NCBI GenBank assembly: GCA_965228905.1
Contig: CBDDII010000003.1
Coordinates: 248,001 to 312,000 of the forward strand
Origin: CALKXV01 sp965228905
GTDB lineage: Bacteria > Pseudomonadota > Alphaproteobacteria > Rhodobacterales > Rhodobacteraceae
Direction: 5' to 3'
DNA: 64,000 bases
Part shown: in pieces, positions 44,303-52,656 of the stretch
How the letters are laid out: every line of letters begins with the position of its first letter
Numbering within the stretch: the stretch's first letter is position 1
Made by a program: the position numbers and the translations under genes
The notes under the pieces: model-generated
What the model saw: only the letters and a program-made list of their open reading frames with translations
What the model was told of the DNA's origin: nothing
Databases searched by the model: none

Positions 44303-44744
44303 ATTCCAATTGGCGGCGCAATTCCCGTACAACCGACAGCGCGGAACGCACCTTGTCCTGCCCGATGCTCTGAACGGCTTCCAACAGGATCGGTTCGATC
44401 GCGGCCAGCGCGGCGTCCCGTGCCTTCAATCCACTGGGGCTGATCGCAACGAACTTCCGTCGGGCATCGTCCCAATCCGGACGAACGTGAACGTAACCCG
44501 CCCACTCAAGCCGACTGATCGTATTCGTCATCGCACCGCGCGTGACGTGAAAGGCGCGGGCAAGCTGCGCGGGTGTGCGTTCATCCCCAGCCTTGGCCAG
44601 ATGCTGAAGCACCGAAAAATGGCTAAGCTCCATCCGGCTGGGAAGCGCCTTGGCAATCCGGGCACGCGCCAATTGGTCGGCCATGAAAATCTCGCTGAAC
44701 AAAGCGATGGCCAACTGATCGGTGGTGTCCTTCGTCTCTACCAT
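44277..44744 (-). CDS. MarR family transcriptional regulator
   Basis: This 155-aa winged helix-turn-helix protein (recognition region about 60-95: TPAQLARAFHVTRGAMTNTI) represses or activates unknown targets. It is the last gene of comF-grxC-nit-marR and its ATG overlaps the nit stop by 1 nt. Ligand not evident; phenolic and oxidant sensing are typical of the family. Confidence 0.88.
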   Translation of the reverse strand: MVETKDTTDQLAIALFSEIFMADQLARARIAKALPSRMELSHFSVLQHLAKAGDERTPAQLARAFHVTRGAMTNTISRLEWAGYVHVRPDWDDARRKFVAISPSGLKARDAALAAIEPILLEAVQSIGQDKVRSALSVVRELRRQLESRPDEETS

Positions 44745-45571
44745 CAGGCTTTCACATACTCCCGGCCATGTGCCAGTGACGGAACCCGTCGCCGCACATC
44801 ATCCACTTCATCCAGTTTCAAATCAACTACCTGCACCCCGGGCATATCGCCGCCATCCGACAGAACCCTGCCCCAAGGGTCCACGACAAGCGAGTGTCCG
44901 TGGGTGCTACGTTGCCGACCGCGCGTACAAGGATGGGTGCCGCATTGCGCCGGTGCCAGGACGAAACTGCCGGTTTCGATGGCGCGGGCGCGCAAAAGCG
45001 GCTCCCAATGGGCCGCGCCGGTGTCAGGCGAAAAGGCAGCGGGAACTGTCAGGATCTTCGCTCCCGCCTTGGCCAGCCCGCGATAGAGATAAGGAAACCG
45101 AATGTCGTAACAGATCGTCAGGCCAACGGGCACGCCATCGACCTCGCCGATCACCGCCCGGTCGCCCGGCCGATAGCCATCGCTTTCGCGATAGGTCTCG
45201 GTTTCGCTGATCTCGACATCGAACATATGAAGCTTGTCGTACCGCGCGGTGATCTTGCCTTCGGGTGAAATCAGGAAAGAGCGGTTCACGAAGCGATCGT
45301 CCCCGCCGACCTTTAGCGCCAGCGACCCGATCAACAGCCAGATCCGGTGACGCGCCGCCTCGCTTTGCAACATCGCAAGGGTCACATCGTCGTTTTCGAG
45401 GGCCAAAACCTCGTTCTGGCGCTTGCGGCTGGCCGAAACGCAATTCGTCACCTCGGGCGTCAGGACAAATTTCGCGCCCTGCCCCACAGCTTCGGCCACC
45501 GCAGCGGATACGGTTTTCAGGTTCTCCTGCGGATCGTCCGATGACGTGACTTGAACCAACCCGACCCGCAT
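44744..45571 (-). CDS. Nitrilase-superfamily carbon-nitrogen hydrolase
   Basis: The 275-aa enzyme has the Glu40-Lys113-Cys154 triad (TPEVTN, DKLHMF, ICYDIRF) of the nitrilase fold. Close relatives in this position act as deaminated-glutathione amidase (NIT1-like); the neighbouring glutaredoxin gene agrees but does not prove it. Start ATG 45571 overlaps the grxC stop by 1 nt. Confidence 0.88.
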   Translation of the reverse strand: MRVGLVQVTSSDDPQENLKTVSAAVAEAVGQGAKFVLTPEVTNCVSASRKRQNEVLALENDDVTLAMLQSEAARHRIWLLIGSLALKVGGDDRFVNRSFLISPEGKITARYDKLHMFDVEISETETYRESDGYRPGDRAVIGEVDGVPVGLTICYDIRFPYLYRGLAKAGAKILTVPAAFSPDTGAAHWEPLLRARAIETGSFVLAPAQCGTHPCTRGRQRSTHGHSLVVDPWGRVLSDGGDMPGVQVVDLKLDEVDDVRRRVPSLAHGREYVKA

Positions 45572-45828
45572 TACGCTGCCAACAACGGGTCCAGCTTGCC
45601 TGCCCGCTCCAGCGCCGAAAGATCATCGAAACCGCCCACGTGAGACTTTCCGATAAAAATCTGCGGAACCGTGTGTCGCCCGTTCGCCCGCTGCATCATT
45701 TCCTGTCGCTTGGCGGGGTCGCGTGCGACGTCGATTTCCAAGAACGACACGCCCTTGTCTGCCAGCAAGCGTTTTGCCGCATGGCAATAGCCGCAAAGCG
45801 GGGATGTGTAGATCTCGACAGGTTTCAT
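45571..45828 (-). CDS. grxC: Glutaredoxin 3
   Basis: GrxC (85 aa) reduces disulfides with glutathione. The redox motif is CGYC at Cys12-Cys15 (SPLCGYCHAAK), slightly different from the common CPYC. A GSH-binding TVPQIFIG segment follows. The AGGAG site lies 6 nt upstream of ATG 45828; the longer start was rejected. Confidence 0.94.
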   Translation of the reverse strand: MKPVEIYTSPLCGYCHAAKRLLADKGVSFLEIDVARDPAKRQEMMQRANGRHTVPQIFIGKSHVGGFDDLSALERAGKLDPLLAA

Positions 45829-45855
45829 GGGTCGCTCCTTTGTTGCGCCCAAGAC

Positions 45856-46578
45856 TTAAGTAGATTTTTCGACCCGCGCCAGCAAAAGAACAAAGACGTG
45901 ATCCACACCAGCGGCCTTCAACGCCCGCGTGCCCGCCGCCAGAGTCGCGCCCGAGGTCATCACGTCATCGACAAGGCACACCCGTCGCGACCGCAGGTCA
46001 TCGGCGCGTTTCGGATTAACCTCTATCGCACCCTCCATGTTGCGCATCCGCTCTTCCACGCTCAGACCATCGTGCCGCGCTGTCCGGCGGATGCGAAGCA
46101 AACCGTCCGGCACATGGTTGCGCCCCGACCGCACCGCAAGCGCGCGCGTCAGTTCCGCCGCCTGGTTGTATCGGCGAGAAAGAAGTCGGCTCCAGTGAAC
46201 CGGGATCGGGACGAAGACAGTTTCGCGGTCCAGATAAGATGCGCCTGCCGATAGCATCCAAGCGGCGGCAGACTCCGCGATATCCAGCCGGTCGCCGTGC
46301 TTCAGCGCCAGCACCATCCGCCGACCAAGATCGCGGTAGGCCAACGCCGCCCGCCCCGCGTCCCAGGGTCGGGGCATCAGCAGGCAATCGTCGCAAAGGA
46401 CCAGCCCGCTTTCCGAACCGGGCAATGAAGTGCCGCACATGTCGCACACTAATCCCCGCAGAAACGGCGTTTCTGACCAGCAGGCGGCACACAAACCGCC
46501 ATCTTCGATGACATGTTCCGCGCACATCCGGCATTGCGGCGGATAAAGAACTGAAAGCGCGCGTTGCATTCCAAGCAT
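45856..46578 (-). CDS. comF: ComF-family phosphoribosyltransferase-like protein
   Basis: The 240-aa protein has paired cysteines (Cys16/19, 30/33, 45/48, 62/65), probably a zinc-ribbon region, and a phosphoribosyltransferase motif VCLVDDVMTSGAT near the C-terminus. ComF is needed for DNA uptake in competent species; here its role is unverified. ATG 46578 was chosen, with AAGGTAAGG upstream. It starts 22 bp from a divergent methyltransferase. Confidence 0.9.
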   Translation of the reverse strand: MLGMQRALSVLYPPQCRMCAEHVIEDGGLCAACWSETPFLRGLVCDMCGTSLPGSESGLVLCDDCLLMPRPWDAGRAALAYRDLGRRMVLALKHGDRLDIAESAAAWMLSAGASYLDRETVFVPIPVHWSRLLSRRYNQAAELTRALAVRSGRNHVPDGLLRIRRTARHDGLSVEERMRNMEGAIEVNPKRADDLRSRRVCLVDDVMTSGATLAAGTRALKAAGVDHVFVLLLARVEKST

Positions 46579-46600
46579 CAAACCTTACCTTTCCGCCACC

Positions 46601-47419
46601 ATGACCGGCACACCCGAACTCACCGACCGACAGGCCCTTGATCTGCACCGCGCCCGCGCAGCGAAGGCTCCGGTCAATTTCTTGCACGAAGCGGTGGCCG
46701 ATGAGATCAAGGAAAGGCTCGCCGAGGTTAAGAAAGCGTTTACCGCGCCCTTGATGATCGGGAACGTCACGGAGCCGTTCCGACAAACCTTCCCCGATGC
46801 CCCCGACATCGCGGATGCGCCGAGACTTGCCGTTGAACCGGCCAGCCACGACCTGGTTCTGCACCTCTTTGGCCTTCACTGGGCGGATGATCCCGTTGGC
46901 CAGATGGTGCAATCCCGCCTCGCGCTCGAACCCGACGGGTTATTCATCGGCGCGATGTTCGGCGGTGCGACACTGAACGAACTCCGCTCAAGCCTCGCCG
47001 AAGCCGAAGCGAAACTGAGCGGCGGTCTTTCCCCCCGCGTCCTGCCGATGGCCGACCTGCGCGACCTTGGCGGATTGCTCCAACGCGCGGGCCTTGCCCT
47101 GCCCGTCGCCGACAGCCAGACGTTGAAAGTGCGCTATCCCAGCCTTGCAAAACTCGTGAGCGATCTACGCGGCATGGGCGAAACCAATGCGCTGGCATCG
47201 CGCAATCGAACGCCCGTTTCCCGCGCGCTTTTTACCGAAACCGAGGGTATCTATCGCCAATCCTTTGCCGATGACGGATACCTCATCGCGACCTTCGAAA
47301 TCGTCTTCCTGACCGGATGGGCCCCTTCGTCGGATCAACCCCAACCCCTGCGCCCCGGTTCAGCCACGAAACGACTGTCCGACGCGCTTGGCGTAACGGA
47401 AACGCCCCTGAAACGGTAA
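46601..47419 (+). CDS. BioC/NDUFAF5-like methyltransferase-fold protein
   Basis: A 272-aa protein with a methyltransferase-like core (DLVLHLFGLHWADDPVGQM) found in BioC and NDUFAF5. The usual glycine-rich SAM loop is weak (LMIGNVTEPF at about residues 51-60), so catalysis may be altered. It lies 67 bp upstream of hemH and divergent from comF. Substrate unknown. Confidence 0.68.
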   Translation: MTGTPELTDRQALDLHRARAAKAPVNFLHEAVADEIKERLAEVKKAFTAPLMIGNVTEPFRQTFPDAPDIADAPRLAVEPASHDLVLHLFGLHWADDPVGQMVQSRLALEPDGLFIGAMFGGATLNELRSSLAEAEAKLSGGLSPRVLPMADLRDLGGLLQRAGLALPVADSQTLKVRYPSLAKLVSDLRGMGETNALASRNRTPVSRALFTETEGIYRQSFADDGYLIATFEIVFLTGWAPSSDQPQPLRPGSATKRLSDALGVTETPLKR

Positions 47420-47486
47420 GGGGTCGCATTGACCCCTCGCGAAAAACGGCTAACTCCCCGCTAACGCGCCACAACGGATACCCCCA

Positions 47487-48530
47487 ATGCCTGACACCAC
47501 GTCCCACCTGCCAGCAGACCACCCGCAAGTGAAACCTGCAAAGGTCGGCATCCTTCTGGCAAACCTCGGCACGCCGGACGGGTATGATTACTGGTCGATG
47601 CGGCGTTACCTGAATGAGTTTCTTTCGGACCAGCGCGTCATCGACTACCCCCGCTGGAAATGGCAGCCGCTTTTGCAAGTCATCATCCTGACCAAACGGC
47701 CCTTCACCAGCGGTGCCGCCTACAAGTCGATCTGGAATGAAGAGGCGGGCGAAAGCCCCCTGATGACCATCACCAAACAGCAGGTCGCAAAGATCAAGGA
47801 TACGATGCAGTCCCGACACGGGGACAAGGTGGTCGTGGATTTCTGCATGCGTTACGGCAACCCTTCGACCCGGTCCAAGGTGCAGGCAATGGTCGATCAG
47901 GGATGTCAGAAGATCCTCTTCTTCCCGCTTTACCCGCAATACGCAGGTGCGACGACAGCCACTGCCAACGATGAATTCTTTCGCGCCCTGATGGACGAAA
48001 AATGGCAACCCGCCTCGCGCACGGTGTCGCCCTATTTCGACAGGCCCAGCTATATCGACGCGCTCGCCCAATCCGTTGAACGCGCCTATGCCGCCGCCGA
48101 CACGAAGCCCGACATCCTTGTCTGCTCCTACCACGGCGTGCCGAAACGCTATCTGATGGAAGGCGATCCCTACCACTGTCAGTGCCAGAAAACGACTCGT
48201 CTGTTGAAAGAAAGGCTAGGCTGGGAAGACACAAAGATCACCACCACCTTCCAATCCCGCTTCGGCCCCGAAGAATGGCTGAAACCCTACACGGTGGAAG
48301 AGGTCGCGCGATTGGCCGAACTGGGAAAGAAAAAGATCGCCGTGATCGCACCCGCGTTCTCGGCCGATTGCATCGAAACGCTGGAAGAGATCAACGAAGA
48401 GATCAGGGAAAGCTTCGAAGAAGCCGGCGGCGAAAGCTTTCTCTACATCCCCTGCCTCAACGACGACGACGCCCACATCGCGGCACTGGCCGAGGTGATC
48501 GACGAGAACCTTGAAGGCTGGATGGGGTGA
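47487..48530 (+). CDS. hemH: Ferrochelatase
   Basis: HemH (347 aa) inserts Fe2+ into protoporphyrin IX as the last step of haem synthesis. The catalytic His of CSYHGVPKRY and the PYHCQCQKT segment are conserved, and the length is usual. ATG 47487 follows the methyltransferase by 67 bp. Confidence 0.96.
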   Translation: MPDTTSHLPADHPQVKPAKVGILLANLGTPDGYDYWSMRRYLNEFLSDQRVIDYPRWKWQPLLQVIILTKRPFTSGAAYKSIWNEEAGESPLMTITKQQVAKIKDTMQSRHGDKVVVDFCMRYGNPSTRSKVQAMVDQGCQKILFFPLYPQYAGATTATANDEFFRALMDEKWQPASRTVSPYFDRPSYIDALAQSVERAYAAADTKPDILVCSYHGVPKRYLMEGDPYHCQCQKTTRLLKERLGWEDTKITTTFQSRFGPEEWLKPYTVEEVARLAELGKKKIAVIAPAFSADCIETLEEINEEIRESFEEAGGESFLYIPCLNDDDAHIAALAEVIDENLEGWMG

Positions 48531-48689
48531 AAAAGGCATTATCGCTGGGACGATGCGGCGCTTCAGATAGAACCGGCTTCAAAGAGCCGAACGCACGAAA
48601 AATGCGGTTGAATTGGATGCGCGTCAGACGCGACTCTGCGGCGGTATGCGATCCTTGAAAATATATTCGCGCACTCGTAATTTGCCCGC

Positions 48690-49508
48690 ATGAAAAATGC
48701 CGATTTGGTTTTCGACCTGGGTGTCCACAAAGGCGAGGATTCGGCGTTTTATCTGGCAAAAGGCTATCGCGTGGTCGGTTTCGAGGCTGACCCCACTCTG
48801 GCAAAAAACCTGAGAACGAGATTCCGTTCGGAAATACTGTCTGGCACCTATGAACTCGTCGAGGGTGCGATATCCGACCAGCATGGGCCGCTTACCTTTT
48901 TTAGGAACCCGGGAAAAACACAGTTCGGGACCCTGTATCCGGATTGGCTTCATCGAAATGCGCAAATGGGTAGCAAACATGAAGAGATCACGGTCCAGGC
49001 TGTGAACTTCGCAGATGCGCTTTCGAAGTTCGGTGTGCCTCACTACATGAAAATCGACATAGAAGGCGGCGATGCGCATTGCCTTGCCGCCTTGGAAGCA
49101 AGTACGGAAGTCCCGGATTACCTATCGATCGAGTCAGACAAGACTGATCTTGTGAACATCCGCGCAGAGATTTCCAAGCTGGAAACGCTTGGTTACAGCC
49201 GGTTCAAAGCCGTTCAGCAACGGTTCATACATCGCAAGACACACACATACCTGAACCGTGATGGCGGGGCTTTCAACTACCGCTTTGAGCGTGGTGCCTC
49301 CGGACCTTTCGGCCAAGACCTCAGCGGTCCCTGGCTTTCTGGCGAAGATGTGATCAGACAGTACGAGAAGATCCTCGAAAGCTACAAAAGATGGGGGGAC
49401 ACAACTTATTGGAAACGCAATAAGTTGATGAAAGCTGGCCTTGATGCCGTCGAAATCTTGACGGGGACCGCGTTCCCGGGCTGGTTTGATACTCACGCCG
49501 CACGATAA
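48690..49508 (+). CDS. FkbM-family methyltransferase
   Basis: This 272-aa protein carries the FkbM SAM fold (VFDLGVHKGEDSAFYL at residues 7-22; FEADP; MKIDIEGGD). Such enzymes often methylate sugars or polysaccharide precursors. Sampled stretches are about 50% G+C against roughly 67% in hemH, which suggests relatively recent gain. No Shine-Dalgarno is evident at ATG 48690. Its target is unknown. Confidence 0.82.
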   Translation: MKNADLVFDLGVHKGEDSAFYLAKGYRVVGFEADPTLAKNLRTRFRSEILSGTYELVEGAISDQHGPLTFFRNPGKTQFGTLYPDWLHRNAQMGSKHEEITVQAVNFADALSKFGVPHYMKIDIEGGDAHCLAALEASTEVPDYLSIESDKTDLVNIRAEISKLETLGYSRFKAVQQRFIHRKTHTYLNRDGGAFNYRFERGASGPFGQDLSGPWLSGEDVIRQYEKILESYKRWGDTTYWKRNKLMKAGLDAVEILTGTAFPGWFDTHAAR

Positions 49509-49569
49509 CGGTTCAACTCAAGATCTGTCTTCACCTGCTTCTCGGACAACTTTCCAACTGAAAAAGAAA

Positions 49570-49589
49570 AAGGGGCCAAACGGCCCCTT
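49570..49589. terminator. Terminator between fkbM and L,D-transpeptidase genes
   Basis: AAGGGGCC-AAAC-GGCCCCTT: 8-bp perfect stem. On the minus strand it runs into a long T-rich tract, ending the L,D-transpeptidase transcript; weaker on the plus strand. Confidence 0.8.
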
Positions 49590-49613
49590 CATTATTCCAA
49601 TATCGGCAATCCC

Positions 49614-50192
49614 TCAGATCACCAGAACCTTCGTGCCAACCTTGGCCAGTCCGAACAGTTCGGCGATGTGCTGGTTGTAAAGCCCGATACAGCCGTTCGA
49701 CGAACGACGCCCGATCTTGCGCGTGTCGTGCGTGCCGTGGATACGGTAATACGTCCATCCAAGGTACAGCGCATGGGTGCCAAGCGGGTTGTCGGGGCCG
49801 GGGCCGACGTAATCGGGCCATTCCGGGTTCCGCTTTTTCATCGCAGGCGTCGGACGCCATTCCGGTCCTTCGACCCGGCGCACGACCGAGGTGCGACCGC
49901 GGCGTGTCAGATCCTCCGACAGCGGCACGCTGGTCGGGTAAAGCTTGTAGATTGACCGGCTGGAGTCCCAATAATGCAACGCTCGCGACGACAGGTCGAC
50001 AAGAATCGCCCCGTTGCGCGTGTTGTCGAAATAGGGTTGCCAATCCAAGGCACGAAAGCTCGACGCATTGCGCCGAACCGCCTGGCCAATGCCACCACGA
50101 TATTCCGTTGTTTCCTGAGCGATAGCGGGTGCTGCAAGGGTTGCAGCCGTCGCCGTCAGAAAGGTACGGCGGGGGAAATTCAAACGCGACAA
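49614..50192 (-). CDS. L,D-transpeptidase (YkuD domain), Tat-like signal
   Basis: This 192-aa secreted enzyme has a twin-arginine-like signal (PRRTFLTATAATLAAPAIA) and a YkuD domain with His152 and Cys168 (IHGTHDTRKIGRRSSNGCIG). It should form 3-3 peptidoglycan cross-links or anchor proteins to peptidoglycan. ATG 50192. It ends at a terminator and is divergent from the CAP lipoprotein. Confidence 0.92.
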   Translation of the reverse strand: MSRLNFPRRTFLTATAATLAAPAIAQETTEYRGGIGQAVRRNASSFRALDWQPYFDNTRNGAILVDLSSRALHYWDSSRSIYKLYPTSVPLSEDLTRRGRTSVVRRVEGPEWRPTPAMKKRNPEWPDYVGPGPDNPLGTHALYLGWTYYRIHGTHDTRKIGRRSSNGCIGLYNQHIAELFGLAKVGTKVLVI

Positions 50193-50352
50193 CTCTGCCT
50201 CCGGTCGTTGCTTGATCGGCAGTCACCTTACGCCCAAAGGGTAAAGCCTTCAATTCACGGAAGCGTCACATCGCCGATTGTGTGGCATGTGGGTTTGAAC
50301 AGGCGACAACTTGCCTGTAAGCACGGGGTAAATCAAAAATGGCAGGCCCAAA

Positions 50353-50880
50353 ATGCTCCGTTCATTCCTTATTCTGGTTACCCTTGCACTGGCTGCATGT
50401 TCAACGCCGGAACCCCGATTCGGCCCCGATGGCCAACCTTTGCCCACGGTTTACAAAATTCGCAGCGGTGACACCGCCAAGATCCAGTTCCGTATGCTGG
50501 ACGCCGTCAACGCCCTGCGCCAGGCCGCAGGCGCCCCGAATGTGCGGCTGTCTTCGGAACTGACTGCCGCTTCGAAAACCCATTCGCGCGACATGTCGAC
50601 CCAGAACCGCCCCTGGCATTTCGGGTCCGATGGCTCCAGCCCGCTGGATCGTGTCGCCCGCGCCGGATACTCGGGCCGCCTGATCGGCGAAAACATCTCG
50701 GAAACCTTCGAGACCGAGCTTGAAACGCTTTCGGCATGGATGGAAACACCCGAGACCCGCGAAGTGATCCTTGACCCCCGCGCCCGCGATCTTGGGTTCG
50801 CCTGGCATCAGGAATCATCCGGCAAGATCTGGTGGACACTGATCACCGGGCAACCCGGTGTCACACGCGCAGGCAGCTAG
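50353..50880 (+). CDS. CAP-domain lipoprotein
   Basis: The 175-aa product has a lipoprotein signal with lipobox LALAAC, Cys16 as lipidation site, and a CAP-type domain (VNALRQAAGAPN, RLIGENISETFE, LDPRARDLGFAW). Envelope-associated; function unknown. It converges on another L,D-transpeptidase with 8 bp between stops. Second CAP protein in the window. Confidence 0.86.
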   Translation: MLRSFLILVTLALAACSTPEPRFGPDGQPLPTVYKIRSGDTAKIQFRMLDAVNALRQAAGAPNVRLSSELTAASKTHSRDMSTQNRPWHFGSDGSSPLDRVARAGYSGRLIGENISETFETELETLSAWMETPETREVILDPRARDLGFAWHQESSGKIWWTLITGQPGVTRAGS

Positions 50881-50888
50881 CCGCGACT

Positions 50889-51386
50889 TCAGGCGTAGAT
50901 GTGGACGGGCGTTCCGTCCCGCACCATCGCATAGATCTCTTCGATCTCGTCGTTGGTCACGGCGATGCAGCCCCATGTCCAGTCGCTGATCAACTGGCGC
51001 ACGGGGTTGCCGCGCCCGTGAATGAAGATGTCGCCACCGGGATCGACACCTTCGGCCCGCGCCCGCGCAAGATCGCGTTCGTTCGGATAATTGATCCCGA
51101 TGGACAGATGAAACTCGCTGTCGGGATTGCGCCGGTCGATGTAGTAGGCGCCCTCCGGCGTCTTGCCATCGCCCGATTTCGTCTTGTGGCCCGTCGGCGA
51201 AAAACCCAGGCCAACGCGATATGATTTCAGAATGTGGCGCCCGCTCAGAAGGTGCATCGTCCGCGCCTTCTTGAACACCATGACCCGCGTCACCTCGGGC
51301 CCGTTGTAGCGACGAAACTTGGATGCGCAGCCTGCCAGTGCAGACATTGCACAAACCAGTAGATAACGGCGGGTGATCCCTCGCAT
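50889..51386 (-). CDS. L,D-transpeptidase lipoprotein
   Basis: The 165-aa protein has a lipobox (LAGC, Cys20) and a YkuD domain with His123 and Cys140 in DWTWGCIAVTN; the residue before the Gly-Cys is Trp rather than the usual residue set (SxGC). Start ATG 51386 was chosen by the lipoprotein signal; upstream codons were rejected. It would be anchored in a membrane and cross-link peptidoglycan. Confidence 0.85.
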   Translation of the reverse strand: MRGITRRYLLVCAMSALAGCASKFRRYNGPEVTRVMVFKKARTMHLLSGRHILKSYRVGLGFSPTGHKTKSGDGKTPEGAYYIDRRNPDSEFHLSIGINYPNERDLARARAEGVDPGGDIFIHGRGNPVRQLISDWTWGCIAVTNDEIEEIYAMVRDGTPVHIYA

Positions 51387-51444
51387 TCTGCCTGTCCTGC
51401 CTTTTTTCAGAACGTTAGCTTGCGGCCAAAACTTTGGGAATCCC

Positions 51445-52656
51445 TTAAATTTTGAAACAGGCAACCGTTTCCACATGTGTGGCCCAACGGAACTGGTCGA
51501 TCACCTTGACCCATTCCAGGGTGTAACCCGCATCGACCAGCAACCTTGCATCACTTGCGAATGTGATCGGATTGCAGGACACGAAAGCGATGGCAGGCAC
51601 CTTTGCCTGAGCCAACTCCCTTGTCTGCGCTTCGGCACCTGCGCGCGGCGGGTCGATGACCACGCCGTCTGTCCGGGAAAACTCTTCCGCCAAAAGCGGG
51701 CGACGGAACAGGTCGCGTTTCTCGGTCGTGACCTTTTTCAACCCCTTGCCCTTGCGCCAACCGTCGTCCATCGCCGCCAACAGCCTGCCGTCACCCTCGA
51801 CCGCGTGAACCTCGGCCGCCCTGGACATCGGCAAGGCGAAGGTTCCGCAACCGGCGAACAGGTCGATCACATTTGTCGATTCCCCGACAACATCACGCAC
51901 ACCAGCCAGCAACGCAGCTTCACCGCTTTCTGTCGCCTGCAGGAAGGCCCCGGACGGCGGAACCACGGAAACGCCGTCGAATTGCACCGTCGGCGGACGA
52001 CGCTCGACCACCAGTTCACCTTCGACAAAAAGCCGGGCCAGATCGAATCGTGCCGCCAGATCGGCCAACACCTCCCAGTCGGCGGACTTTATCGCCCGCC
52101 CGCCCGTGGCGTCCACGTCCAGACCCGTTTCGCTGGCGGTCACTGCAAACCGCATCTCGCCCTTGCGCGATCCAAGATGCGCCACAAGCGCTTCAAGCGC
52201 GGGCAAGCCTTCGATCAACTCCGGCACCAACAGGCGGCAATCCGGAATCGGGGTCAATGTACCCGACGCCACCGCGTGAAACCCGACCACCGGACCAGAC
52301 TTCAAACGTCGACCGCTGAAAGTTGCCCGGCGCCGCGAATTGGGGGGTGAGGTCGCAACACCTCGGAAATCCGTGTCCAGCCCCTGCGCTGCCAAAGCCG
52401 ACCGCACGACGGATACCTTCCAGCCCTCGACGAACTCGTCCGAGGCATGTTGCAAAGCGCAGCCCCCGCAGGATTTGTAGTGACGGCATGGCGCGGCCAC
52501 ACGATCCGCAGATGACGTAATGATCCGGGGTCTGGCGATCCGATCGCCGACCAACTCACCCTCGATCACTTCACCCGGAAGCACGCGCGGCGCATAAACC
52601 GGACCTTCGGCGATCCCGTCACCCAGATGACCCAATCGAAGAATCTCGTAGACCAC
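51445..52656 (-). CDS. RlmD/TrmA-type RNA (uracil-5-)-methyltransferase
   Basis: This 403-aa enzyme has Fe-S cysteines Cys57, Cys63 and Cys66 (CRHYKSCGGC), a SAM motif DLFAGCGTFALP, and a catalytic SCNP Cys (VSCNPITF). It likely makes m5U in 23S rRNA or tRNA. GTG 52656 overlaps the stop of the ABC gene by 1 nt. Which RNA is modified is not clear. Confidence 0.86.
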   Translation of the reverse strand: MVYEILRLGHLGDGIAEGPVYAPRVLPGEVIEGELVGDRIARPRIITSSADRVAAPCRHYKSCGGCALQHASDEFVEGWKVSVVRSALAAQGLDTDFRGVATSPPNSRRRATFSGRRLKSGPVVGFHAVASGTLTPIPDCRLLVPELIEGLPALEALVAHLGSRKGEMRFAVTASETGLDVDATGGRAIKSADWEVLADLAARFDLARLFVEGELVVERRPPTVQFDGVSVVPPSGAFLQATESGEAALLAGVRDVVGESTNVIDLFAGCGTFALPMSRAAEVHAVEGDGRLLAAMDDGWRKGKGLKKVTTEKRDLFRRPLLAEEFSRTDGVVIDPPRAGAEAQTRELAQAKVPAIAFVSCNPITFASDARLLVDAGYTLEWVKVIDQFRWATHVETVACFKI

